Shown piece by piece: positions 24,961-33,659 of a stretch of DNA of 64,000 nucleotides. The stretch lies in the NCBI GenBank assembly GCA_910577105.1, contig CAJTMB010000007.1, positions 52,012 through 116,011 of the forward strand. The letters are read 5' to 3'. How positions within the stretch are numbered: position 1 is the stretch's first letter; each line of letters opens with the position of its first letter. Both the position numbers and the translations under genes were made by a program. Source of the stretch: an uncultured Lachnospiraceae bacterium (GTDB lineage: Bacteria; Bacillota; Clostridia; Lachnospirales; Lachnospiraceae). The notes under the pieces were generated by a model, which was not told the origin of the DNA, made no database searches, and saw only the letters and a program-made list of their open reading frames with translations.

Positions 24961-27900
24961 TCACACAAAATCAAAAAGACTTATCTGGTTGGACTCCGGA
25001 AGTTCGCCTAAAAGTCCCAAATCTGCCATCAAATCAATGATGGTTTTGCTCACCTTGGTGCGCTGCCTGAAGTCATCCTTGCTTAAGAAGGGACCGTCCT
25101 TTGCCGCCTCCACAATGGCGTCCGCCGCCTTCTCCCCCAATCCGTCAATACTGTTTAAAGAAGGCATCAATTTGCCGTCCACAATCTGGAAAAGCCTTGA
25201 CTGGGCGCTGAAAATGTCTATGGGGACAAACTCAAATCCCCTTGCATACATCTCCTGCACTATCTTCATATCTCCGTAAGCGTCTTTTTCTTTGTTGGAA
25301 AGAGTATCGGAACGCTTTTTGTAATCCGCCATAATCGTTTCCAGATGGCTTTGTCCCTGGCACATCAGTTCATAGGAAAATGCCTTGGCACGGATGCTGA
25401 AATATGCCGCATAATAGGCAAGGGGATAATTGATTTTGCAGTAGGCAATCCGCCATGCCATCATAACGTAAGCAGCCGCATGGGCTTTGGGGAACATATA
25501 CTTTATCTTCTTGCACGACCAGATGTACCAGTCCGGCACCCCCTTCTCCGTCATTGCCTTCTCCCACTCCGGCTTCAGGCCTTTTCCCTTCCTCACGCTT
25601 TCCATAATCGTAAAGGATAAGGAACTGTCCACTCCCTGATTAATCAGATAAATCATAATATCGTCACGACAGCAGATAGCCGTGGAAATGGTTGCTTTCT
25701 TTTCCAGAATCAGGGTCTGGGCATTGCCCAGCCATACGTCGGTCCCATGCCCCAGCCCGGAAATCCTGATTAAGTCGGACAGCATCTGGGGCTTGGTGTC
25801 CAAAAGCATCTGGATGACAAACTCCGTACCAAACTCCGGGATTCCCAACGAGCCTACCGGACAGCCACCAATCTGTTCCGGCGTAATCCCCAGCGCGGAT
25901 GTGTTCTGGAACAGGGACATAACCTGTTTATCGTCCAGTGGTATCTTGGTCGGGTCTATGCCCGTCAAATCCTGTAACATACGAATCATGGTTGGGTCAT
26001 CATGCCCGAGTATGTCAAGCTTTAAGAGGTTGTGGTCGATGGAATGGTAATCAAAATGCGTGGTGACAATATCCGTTCCCATGTCGTTGGCAGGATGCTG
26101 TACCGGCGTAAAGGAATTGATGTCCTGTCCCATGGGCAGCACGATGATACCGCCCGGATGCTGTCCCGTACTCCTTCTGATGCCGGTGCAGCCCGCCGTA
26201 ATCCTGTTGATTTCACTGGTCCGTTTATGTACGCCCCGCTCCTCGTAATAATTTTTCACATAACCGAAGGCCGTTTTATCCGCAAGGGTTGCAATGGTGC
26301 CGGCACGGTAAGTCTGACCGGCGCCAAAAATCACCTCCGTGTATTTATGGGCCTTACTCTGGTACTCCCCGGAAAAATTAAGGTCAATATCCGGTTCTTT
26401 GTCACCCTTGAAGCCAAGGAAGGTTTCAAAGGGGATGTCAAATCCGTCCTTTATCAGCTTTTCCCCGCATACCGGACAGATTTTGTCCGGCAAATCACAG
26501 CCTGCATTGCCTGCTGCTGCCTTCACCTCCGGGGAATCAAAATCATAATAATGGCATTTACCGCAACGGTAGTGAGCGCTCAAAGAGTTTACTTCCGTGA
26601 TGCCCGCCATAAATGCCACAAGGGAAGAGCCCACGGAACCTCTGGAGCCAACCAGATAACCGTCCTCCACCGACTTCCACACCAGCTTCTGCGCAATAAT
26701 ATACATCACGGCAAATCCGTTGGTGATGATGGAATGCAGTTCCTTTTCCAAACGCTTCTCCACAATCTCAGGCAAGGTTTCCCCATACAGTTCATGCGCC
26801 TTATTGTAACAGATTGCCGTCAGTGTCTTGTCGGAATCGGGAATCACCGGCGCACATTTGTCAGGGCGCACCGGCGATATGGTTTCCACCATGTCGGCAA
26901 TCCTGTTGGTGTTGGTAATGACAATTTCCTCCGCCTTTTCGCTGCCAAGATAGGCAAACTCGCTTAGCATTTCCTCCGTCGTCCGAAGATACAAAGGCGC
27001 CTGATTGTCTGCGTCGTCAAAGCCTTTTCCCGCCATGATGATGCGGCGGTAAACCTCGTCCTCCGGGTCCAGAAAATGCACATCGCAGGTTGCCACCACC
27101 GGCTTATGGAACTGTTCCCCAAGCTTCACCACTTTCCTGTTCATTTCCTGAATATCTTCCACCGAATTAATGTCCGGGTGCCTGTCGGACTCTATCATAA
27201 ACTGATTGTTGCCGCAAGGCTGTATTTCCAGATAGTCGTAAAAGCTGACAATCCTTGCAATTTCCGCGTCCGCCCTTCCTTCTAAAAGCGCCCGGTACAA
27301 CTCCCCCGCCTCACAGGCGCTGCCGATAATCAATCCGTCACGGTGTTTTAGAATTTCACTTTTCGGTATTTTCGGCTGTCTGTTGAAATATTGCAGATGG
27401 GACATGGAAACCAGTCTGTAAAGGTTGATTCTCCCCAAATCATTTTTAGCCAGAATAATACAGTGATAAGGATGCAGCCTGCTGATATTTTCCACCGACG
27501 GTCTGGCAAACGTATTTAATTCCCGCAGCGTGGAAATTTTCTCCTCCTTCAGCATGGACAAAAATCTTAAGAAAATATGCGCCGTCGCCTCCGCGTCATC
27601 CACTGCCCTGTGATGATTTTCCAAAGACACGCCGAAAGTCTTACAAAGTGCATCCAACGTGTGTTTATTCTGATGCGGAAGAAGTACCCTCGATATCACC
27701 ATGGTATCCAAATAAGTGTAATCTGTGGGATATCCCTGCCTTATGGAGTTTTCCACAATAAAGCTCATGTCAAAAGAGGCATTGTGCGCCACCAGCACCG
27801 CCCCTTCACAAAACTCCAGAAACTGCGGAAGCACTTCCGAAATGCCGGGGGCGTCCGCCACCATGGCGTCATTGATGCCGGTCAGCTTTTCTATCTCAAA

Positions 27901-29481
27901 AGGAATGGGAACATCGGGATTCACAAAGGTGGAGTACCTGTCCAGAATTTTTTCGCCCTGCACCTTCACCGCGCCAATCTCAATAATACGGTTGTTGACA
28001 GGGGAAAAACCGGTTGTTTCTATATCAAAAACCACATAGGTTTCATCAAGTCCCTGTCCTTTATCTCCGGTTACAATTTCTTTCAAATCATCCACGATAT
28101 AAGCTTCCACACCGTAAATCACTTTGAAAAAATCCTGTTTGTCCGGGTTTTTATCACCATTTTCCTTTCTTCTGGCCTTCTCCTCTTTCCACAAATCCTC
28201 CCACACATGATTGGCGTCCGTAAAACTCTGCACAACGCCATGGTCCGTGATGGCAATGGCGGGATGCCCCCATTTATAAGCCCTTTTCACGATATCCTTT
28301 GCTTCGGAAACCCCGTCCATGTCGCTCATCTTGGTATGGCAGTGAAGCTCCACCCTCTTTTTTAACGCGGTATCCTTCCTGTTTGTGGTAAAGTCAAGAA
28401 TTCGCTTAATGCCGAAGATGGAGCCTATCGTCAGCTCGTGGTCAAATTTATCCATCATGGCAATACCTTTGATTTTTACAAAACTGCCCTGCTTTAAACT
28501 TTCACTCAGCTCTGCCACATGTTCATTGGAAACAAATATTTTTACGGTAAGGGTATCGGTGAAATCCGTCACATCAAAAAAAAGGATGGTCTTTTCGTTT
28601 TTAATCTCGCGCTTGTCAAAATGAATGATTTTGCCGTGGATTACCACTTCTCCCATCTCCCCTATGATGTCCTTGATTTCCATGGCTTCTTCTTCAAAGT
28701 CCCTGCCATACAAAACGTCCTTATTATCGGAACGCTTAAAGCTTTTGGGTGCATTGCCGGAAGATGCGGAGGCTTTTCTGCCAACGGCAGTGCCACCGGC
28801 AGCCTTTGCCGTAGTTTTCTGCACAGGCGCTTTGGGGCGCGGTACATCCTCTTTTGCCGCAACCTTCTCCTGCTGCCCTGTTGCTTCTTTCTCCGCATTT
28901 CCTTTTACCCTGTCATAGATTTCCGCCACCTGCATGGCAATTTTACGTTCATCCTCCTGCCTGTATTTGCCCTCTCCCGTTTCCCTGTAGGTAAGCAGCG
29001 CTGTCACATTCATGCCGCATCTTTCATTAAATATTTTTTCCAGTACACGCACCAGTTCATCCGACTTGTCATGTATTAACACCGTATCCTCCAGAGTCAG
29101 ACAAATCCTCTCCTCATCCGGAAAATTCCACTCCGCACTTTTAAGCGCATTATACATAACATGGTCATATGCCTTAAATTCTTCCAGAAGACTCTCCCTG
29201 TAAACGTCATAAAGCTTTTGCGGATTGTATTGGGAAGAAAGATGAAATTTTTCATAGATTTTGATTGTCATGAAAGCTGTTTTGAAAAGCTGTTCTTTTA
29301 TCTGCTTCTCAAGCTTATAAATCATTTCTTTCTGAATCAGGTGTCCGCTGGCAATATAAATGCGCAGGAAATCTTTACGGGAAGTGGAAGTGATTTTTTC
29401 CACCTCCACCTTGTCCAATAACTCCCTTACCTGATTGTCCAGCTTTAGTCCCGGAAATACTTCCAAAAAAGGTTTACTCAT
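24961..29481 (-). CDS. polC: DNA polymerase III alpha subunit, Gram-positive PolC
   Basis: 1506-residue replicative polymerase with built-in proofreading. In order: N-terminal domain; OB-fold around 260-340 (EVVIHGKIIHFDKRE); PHP domain split by the exonuclease, first half VELHCHTKMSDMDGVSEA near 370; DEDDh exonuclease with FDIETTGFSP near 480 and HNASFDMSF; polymerase core with GSRGSVGSSLVAFMAGITEV and PDIDLNFSGEYQ; zinc-binding CGKCHYYDF...CPVCGEK; and a helix-hairpin-helix with LNSIDGLGEKAADAI near the end. All typical of Firmicute PolC. It lies 32 bp after ispG's stop, in the same direction. Confidence 0.98.
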   Translation of the reverse strand: MSKPFLEVFPGLKLDNQVRELLDKVEVEKITSTSRKDFLRIYIASGHLIQKEMIYKLEKQIKEQLFKTAFMTIKIYEKFHLSSQYNPQKLYDVYRESLLEEFKAYDHVMYNALKSAEWNFPDEERICLTLEDTVLIHDKSDELVRVLEKIFNERCGMNVTALLTYRETGEGKYRQEDERKIAMQVAEIYDRVKGNAEKEATGQQEKVAAKEDVPRPKAPVQKTTAKAAGGTAVGRKASASSGNAPKSFKRSDNKDVLYGRDFEEEAMEIKDIIGEMGEVVIHGKIIHFDKREIKNEKTILFFDVTDFTDTLTVKIFVSNEHVAELSESLKQGSFVKIKGIAMMDKFDHELTIGSIFGIKRILDFTTNRKDTALKKRVELHCHTKMSDMDGVSEAKDIVKRAYKWGHPAIAITDHGVVQSFTDANHVWEDLWKEEKARRKENGDKNPDKQDFFKVIYGVEAYIVDDLKEIVTGDKGQGLDETYVVFDIETTGFSPVNNRIIEIGAVKVQGEKILDRYSTFVNPDVPIPFEIEKLTGINDAMVADAPGISEVLPQFLEFCEGAVLVAHNASFDMSFIVENSIRQGYPTDYTYLDTMVISRVLLPHQNKHTLDALCKTFGVSLENHHRAVDDAEATAHIFLRFLSMLKEEKISTLRELNTFARPSVENISRLHPYHCIILAKNDLGRINLYRLVSMSHLQYFNRQPKIPKSEILKHRDGLIIGSACEAGELYRALLEGRADAEIARIVSFYDYLEIQPCGNNQFMIESDRHPDINSVEDIQEMNRKVVKLGEQFHKPVVATCDVHFLDPEDEVYRRIIMAGKGFDDADNQAPLYLRTTEEMLSEFAYLGSEKAEEIVITNTNRIADMVETISPVRPDKCAPVIPDSDKTLTAICYNKAHELYGETLPEIVEKRLEKELHSIITNGFAVMYIIAQKLVWKSVEDGYLVGSRGSVGSSLVAFMAGITEVNSLSAHYRCGKCHYYDFDSPEVKAAAGNAGCDLPDKICPVCGEKLIKDGFDIPFETFLGFKGDKEPDIDLNFSGEYQSKAHKYTEVIFGAGQTYRAGTIATLADKTAFGYVKNYYEERGVHKRTSEINRITAGCTGIRRSTGQHPGGIIVLPMGQDINSFTPVQHPANDMGTDIVTTHFDYHSIDHNLLKLDILGHDDPTMIRMLQDLTGIDPTKIPLDDKQVMSLFQNTSALGITPEQIGGCPVGSLGIPEFGTEFVIQMLLDTKPQMLSDLIRISGLGHGTDVWLGNAQTLILEKKATISTAICCRDDIMIYLINQGVDSSLSFTIMESVRKGKGLKPEWEKAMTEKGVPDWYIWSCKKIKYMFPKAHAAAYVMMAWRIAYCKINYPLAYYAAYFSIRAKAFSYELMCQGQSHLETIMADYKKRSDTLSNKEKDAYGDMKIVQEMYARGFEFVPIDIFSAQSRLFQIVDGKLMPSLNSIDGLGEKAADAIVEAAKDGPFLSKDDFRQRTKVSKTIIDLMADLGLLGELPESNQISLFDFV

Positions 29482-29512
29482 TGTTTCCTTCCCACATTCC
29501 TAAATATTCTTC

Positions 29513-30574
29513 TCACGCTTTCCAGTTGTCCAGTTCTTCTTTCAACGCGGCAAGAAGCTCTTCTTCGGGTACTTTCCTTATGATTTCCCCCTTTTTAATC
29601 AAAAGCCCTTCCCCAATGCCGCCGGCTATACCAAGGTCGGCTTCTTTTGCTTCACCGGGGCCGTTCACCACACAGCCCATGACAGCCACCCTGATATTCA
29701 GCGGATAGGATGCCACCAGCGTTTCCACCTGATTTGCCAGTGCAATCAAATCTATTTTCGTCCTACCGCAGGTGGGACAGGAAACCACCTCTATACCGCC
29801 TTTTCTCAGCCCCAGCGTCCGAAGAAGCAGTCTGGCGGTCTTGACCTCCTCTACCGGGTCACCGCTTAAAGATACACGGATGGTATCCCCGATGCCCTGA
29901 TACAATATGATACCCATTCCGGCTGCCGATTTGATATTGCCGGACCAGACCGTACCTGACTCGGTAATGCCTACATGCAGGGGATACAGGGTTTTTTCCG
30001 CCAACAGTTCATGCGCTTTTATACACATCAAAACATTGGATGACTTTATACTTATGACAAGATTGTCATATCCCATATCTTCTATCAAATGCACTTTTTC
30101 CAGTGCACTCTCCACAATACCTTCCGCCGTGACGCCGCCGTACTTTTCAAGAAACGGCTTCTCCAGGGAACCGCTGTTTACCCCCACCCGGATGGGAATG
30201 TTCCTTTCTTTTGCCACGCAGACCACCTTGCGCACCTTATCGCTGCTACCGATATTGCCCGGATTTATCCTGATTTTATCAGCCCCGTTTTCCATGGCGG
30301 CAATCGCCATTTTGTAATCAAAATGGATGTCCGCAACAAGGGGAACGCTTATCTGCTTTTTTATTTCTTTCAAAGCCTCTGCAGCCTCCAAATCAGGCAC
30401 TGTGCAGCGGACAATCTCACAGCCTGCCGCTTCCAGCCTCTTTATCTGCTCCACCGTGGCATTTATGTCCTGCGTGGCAGTGTTTGTCATGGATTGCACC
30501 AGAACCGGATTGCCGCCGCCAATCACCTTGTTTCCTATCTGTACCGTTTTTGTCTGCTCCCTGTGCATAGCCAT
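29513..30574 (-). CDS. ispG: 4-hydroxy-3-methylbut-2-enyl diphosphate synthase
   Basis: [4Fe-4S] enzyme of the MEP pathway that converts MEcPP to HMBPP, using flavodoxin or ferredoxin. The 353-residue bacterial form has GGGNPVLVQSMTNTATQD at the start and the cluster cysteines in SCPTCGRTKIDL and GCVVNGPGEAKEADLG. It depends on Fe-S supply, here probably from the SufC/SufB pair. It lies between repeat copy D and polC. Confidence 0.97.
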   Translation of the reverse strand: MAMHREQTKTVQIGNKVIGGGNPVLVQSMTNTATQDINATVEQIKRLEAAGCEIVRCTVPDLEAAEALKEIKKQISVPLVADIHFDYKMAIAAMENGADKIRINPGNIGSSDKVRKVVCVAKERNIPIRVGVNSGSLEKPFLEKYGGVTAEGIVESALEKVHLIEDMGYDNLVISIKSSNVLMCIKAHELLAEKTLYPLHVGITESGTVWSGNIKSAAGMGIILYQGIGDTIRVSLSGDPVEEVKTARLLLRTLGLRKGGIEVVSCPTCGRTKIDLIALANQVETLVASYPLNIRVAVMGCVVNGPGEAKEADLGIAGGIGEGLLIKKGEIIRKVPEEELLAALKEELDNWKA

Positions 30575-30652
30575 ATTCCGTTTCCTTTCCTGTTTACACG
30601 TTATCTGCTATTATACACCATTTCCAACTTTGGTACAATAACACAGGAACTT

Positions 30653-30859
30653 GAGTTTCCGCATTTTGCATGGCGGCAGCCCCCGCGTGCATTTGTTCCA
30701 ACAGGACACGCTCCCGCTCGGGTAAAAACGCAGTGGTACATAAGAGGTTGTAATACAACCTCTCATGCCTTGGGACAAGGCATTGTCCAGCGTTTTTACA
30801 CGGTCCTTTATGGAATCAAATGCACGCGGGGGCTGCCGCCATGCAAAATACGGAAACTC
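30653..30859. repeat. Long palindromic repeat, copy D (opposite orientation)
   Basis: 207-bp copy between ispG and the GNAT gene; it fills most of the gap 30575-30886. It is inverted relative to the other four: the TTGTTCCAACAGGACACG segment comes first. The arms of about 43 bases (GAGTTTCCGCATTTTGCATG and its complement) differ at only one position. The inner hairpin includes the extra TGCCTTGGGACAAGGCA stem also seen in copy B. Confidence 0.87.
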
Positions 30860-30886
30860 GAGCACAAGAAAGAAAGGCAAATTCCT

Positions 30887-31765
30887 TTAATCAGTCTTTT
30901 TCTCCCAAAAAGTCCAATGAACCCAAGGCTTGAAGCCTATCTTTTCATAAAATGTATTACCACCGCCGGTCATGTGCGTTGCGCCTTGAGGTCTAAGCCT
31001 TCGATAATGCTCTGAAAGCGCCGCTGCTGCCAAACCTTTCTTTCGATACTTTGGAATAGTACACAGTGGTTCCATATAAGCAAGGTGATTTTCCGGAGTC
31101 CACCACATGCCTGCATAACAGACATACTCCCCCTCATCATTTTCAATGACAACTGCATCCTCCGGATGACAGTGAGGTGCCATTAACATATAGTACCCAT
31201 GTTCAACATCTCCATCCCAGGGACCTTCCTCTTCTTCGTGGTCAAAGCCTTTCCAGCAGCACTCTGCAATCTTTTCCACTGAAAGCCTTTTAGATTCCAC
31301 AAAATGAAATCCCTTCGGCAGCGAATAATTAAGTGATTGTTCAAAGTCGAAGACATTCTCTATATAGCCTGAAGATTGTTGAAAACCTGCTTTTGCCGCT
31401 GCTTCTTTCACTGCATTTTGTCCACCAAAAATCACAAATTTGAGATAACCATTTACACGTGGCATTGAGGAAACTGCATACGCAACCATCTCATCCGCCA
31501 GCTCCTCATAGCCCGGACGCAAACTAAAATATACATCGCTTACGGGATTTTCATAAAAAACAAGACCTACTATACGTCCATTATCCTCCCAGAGTTTCCA
31601 GCGATGTACCAAAGATTTATCCATCCAGTCACTGGAAAGCGCATACTCCAAAAATGGGGCAGGAACGCCATTTCTCCAATCTTTTTCATATATATCAATC
31701 ATAAATTGATATACATCCATAAAATCACATAAAACCCTAAAATTTCTTGAAATTATTTCAGCCAT
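30887..31765 (-). CDS. GNAT-family N-acetyltransferase
   Basis: 292-residue acetyltransferase. The C-terminal half has the acetyl-CoA binding pattern LCTIPKYRKKGLAAAALSEH (R/Q-x-x-G-x-A) and MTGGGNTFYEKIGFKPW; the N-terminal half is a second, degenerate GNAT-like part. The frame is open to 31879 but the ATG at 31765 has GGAGG 8 bases ahead and starts the conserved sequence. The substrate cannot be told from sequence. It lies 126 bp after a small regulator gene. Confidence 0.85.
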   Translation of the reverse strand: MAEIISRNFRVLCDFMDVYQFMIDIYEKDWRNGVPAPFLEYALSSDWMDKSLVHRWKLWEDNGRIVGLVFYENPVSDVYFSLRPGYEELADEMVAYAVSSMPRVNGYLKFVIFGGQNAVKEAAAKAGFQQSSGYIENVFDFEQSLNYSLPKGFHFVESKRLSVEKIAECCWKGFDHEEEEGPWDGDVEHGYYMLMAPHCHPEDAVVIENDEGEYVCYAGMWWTPENHLAYMEPLCTIPKYRKKGLAAAALSEHYRRLRPQGATHMTGGGNTFYEKIGFKPWVHWTFWEKKTD

Positions 31766-31890
31766 AAGTACATCCTCCTCATACATGATATACGTTATTA
31801 TAAAAAAACTACTATGCACCGGCAAGCGGTAAGAATAGTTATAATCATTATTATCGCAAAAGGACGCCTGCTTGCGCAAGCGTCCTTTGA

Positions 31891-32148
31891 TTAGCCATAT
31901 ATTATTTTTTTAATCGTGCTATGTGCCAGCCCGTATTGCTTCGACAGTGCTTCCAAAGAATATCCGTTTGCATAAAGAAACTGTATTTCCTTATTTCTAT
32001 TTTGATAAAATTTGCGTGAACCACTGACCGACCCCCATCCCTTCCTGGCTGATGTTTTGGGGATATATAGCACACCTCCGTCAATGTAAGTCTGAATTTC
32101 TTTTAATAATTTCTCCGGAAGTATTTCTGCTGCATTTATATATTTCAT
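31891..32148 (-). CDS. CD3324-family (Mor-like) small DNA-binding protein
   Basis: 85 residues. It starts MKYINAAEILPEKLLKEIQT, has the central YIPK block (GGVLYIPKTSARKGWG) and ends in a helix-turn-helix (YSLEALSKQYGLAHSTIKKI). This is the CD3324 family, related to the C-terminal part of the phage Mu Mor activator and widespread in Clostridia as a free-standing gene. Targets are unknown. Confidence 0.85.
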   Translation of the reverse strand: MKYINAAEILPEKLLKEIQTYIDGGVLYIPKTSARKGWGSVSGSRKFYQNRNKEIQFLYANGYSLEALSKQYGLAHSTIKKIIYG

Positions 32149-32239
32149 TCCTACCGCTCCTTATTTATATTTTATAAATAAAGTGCAGATACAGCAGAGC
32201 ATATAGTGTTATTCGCCCATGTAGATTGCCATATGTCTG

Positions 32240-32311
32240 CTATTCTGCATGGGCAAAGGTGTTCTTGAGACCATTTTGATATAATGCACGCATTTTGATT
32301 CTCATAAACAT
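32240..32311 (-). CDS. Possible 23-residue small protein
   Basis: Too short for usual gene callers. It starts at ATG 32311 (or 32305) directly behind GGAAAGGAG, a much better ribosome site than chance would give, and ends in TAG at 32240. The product is basic (MFMRIKMRALYQNGLKNT at its start). No homolog is known to me. It lies in the gap between dprA and the CD3324 gene, reading toward the latter, so it could be a leader peptide of that gene. Confidence 0.35.
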   Translation of the reverse strand: MFMRIKMRALYQNGLKNTFAHAE

Positions 32312-32330
32312 TGCTCCTTTCCATTTTTCA

Positions 32331-32359
32331 TTGACACAGTACACATATGTGTCTATAAA
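32331..32359 (+). promoter_or_regulatory. Consensus-like plus-strand promoter with palindromic spacer
   Basis: TTGACA (32331-32336), a 17-base spacer, TATAAA (32354-32359). The spacer contains ACACATATGTGT (32341-32352), part of a larger GACACA-N9-TGTGTC dyad (32333-32353). It would fire toward the dprA 3' end, giving an antisense transcript. No plus-strand gene lies downstream, so either it makes an antisense RNA or the dyad serves a minus-strand promoter. Confidence 0.45.
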
Positions 32360-32416
32360 TGTTTCCTTGTATATATTGTCTAAGCACAAACATAGTATAT
32401 CATAAATTTCTCTAAT

Positions 32417-33568
32417 TTATAAGGGATTTTTCAGGCAGTAATATCCGCCTTCATTTTTCACAACCCCCTCCATGCACAGCATCAGCAGCATTTCTATGGT
32501 CTGCTGCAAGGACAGCCCGCACAGTAATTTATGGGACTGCATTTTCAGGCGGAGCTGTGCCATGGATACAGGGTAAAAGTCCAGCAGTTGAAGCAGGGCT
32601 TTTTCCGTCTCCTGCAATTTTTCCAAATGCTTTTCCTCCTCTTCAGGAACGGCTGCTTTCGCTTCATTGTTCCATTGTCCTTTCCATACGGTCTCCGACA
32701 GTTCTTTTACAAGCTGTGCAGGGGAAATGGCGGCTCCCGCCCCTTGCAGCAGAAGCCTGTTACAGCCGTCGCTGAGCCTGTCCGTTATCCTCCCGGGAAC
32801 CACATACACCTCCCTGCCCTGTTCAAGCGCCATATCCACCGTTATGAGCGTCCCGCTTTTTAGCCTTGCTTCTATCACCAGCACCGCATCCGCAAGGCCG
32901 CTGATAATTCTGTTCCGGGGCGGAAAATGGCCCGGATGGGGTTCTGTTTTCGGCGGATATTCCGAAAGCACTCCTCCCCTGTCGCAGATATCCCGATACA
33001 AATTCCTGTGAGAAGAGGGATAGCAGATATCCACGCCGCATCCTAACACGGCATAGGTTTTTCCTCCCGCATCAAGCGCCTTCCTGCCTGCTATGCCGTC
33101 GATTCCCCTCGCCATGCCGCTTATTATCCGAATCCCTTTTCCTGCCAGCTCCCCTGCAAAACATTCCGCGACATACCTTCCGTATTCCGAGCAGTCCCTT
33201 GCGCCGATAATGGCCACACTTTTCTCCCCTTTGCCCGGAAGGCTTCCCTTTACAAAAACGCCAAAGGGCCTGTCCGGTATGGCATATAATTTCTCAGGAT
33301 ACAGGGAATGGTAAAAAGGGATAAAAGAAATGCCGCTTTTTGTGAGTGATTCATATTCGCCGTGCACATCCCGCTTCTTTGCATGGAGCATGCTTTCCAG
33401 CACCCCCGGTGTCAGGACGGCCGCCAGCTCTTTTTCACCTGCCTCATACACCTCCTTTGGGGAGCCAAAATAATCCACCAGCTTTTGGGCGCCAGTCTTT
33501 CCTATTCTTTCCACGCCATGCAGCCAAAGCGCATAGGGCTGCTGCGAAATACTTTCTTTTTCTGTCAT
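32417..33568 (-). CDS. dprA: DNA-processing protein DprA
   Basis: 383 residues. DprA loads RecA on incoming single-stranded DNA during natural transformation. The Rossmann-like core is clear: AIIGARDCSEYGRYVAECFA, IISGMARGIDGIAGRKALDAG, GCGVDICYPSSHRNLY and PPRNRIISGLADAVLVIEA. A C-terminal winged helix follows. The start at 33568 (GGAGAG ahead) is preferred to two upstream ATGs. It follows comM by 92 bp, a usual neighbour in competence-related operons. Confidence 0.95.
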   Translation of the reverse strand: MTEKESISQQPYALWLHGVERIGKTGAQKLVDYFGSPKEVYEAGEKELAAVLTPGVLESMLHAKKRDVHGEYESLTKSGISFIPFYHSLYPEKLYAIPDRPFGVFVKGSLPGKGEKSVAIIGARDCSEYGRYVAECFAGELAGKGIRIISGMARGIDGIAGRKALDAGGKTYAVLGCGVDICYPSSHRNLYRDICDRGGVLSEYPPKTEPHPGHFPPRNRIISGLADAVLVIEARLKSGTLITVDMALEQGREVYVVPGRITDRLSDGCNRLLLQGAGAAISPAQLVKELSETVWKGQWNNEAKAAVPEEEEKHLEKLQETEKALLQLLDFYPVSMAQLRLKMQSHKLLCGLSLQQTIEMLLMLCMEGVVKNEGGYYCLKNPL

Positions 33569-33601
33569 TTTTCTCTCCATTCCGAAGCGGCACAAATTCT
33601 T

Positions 33602-33637
33602 GGTTGAATAAATTGCTATCGAGCAATTTATTCAACC
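33602..33637. other. 16-bp perfect hairpin between comM and dprA
   Basis: GGTTGAATAAATTGCT, ATCG, AGCAATTTATTCAACC: a perfect stem with a 4-base loop, AT-rich in the middle. On the plus strand it is followed by TTTTCC, on the minus strand by no T-run, so it is not a good terminator for comM. It may be an mRNA stability element or a small palindromic repeat. Confidence 0.6.
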
Positions 33638-33659
33638 TTTTCCTCATTCTGCACTTCTT

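Noticed and set aside
26032..26967. 311-codon plus-strand open frame inside polC
   Set aside because: Fully antisense to conserved PolC sequence and without recognisable protein features.
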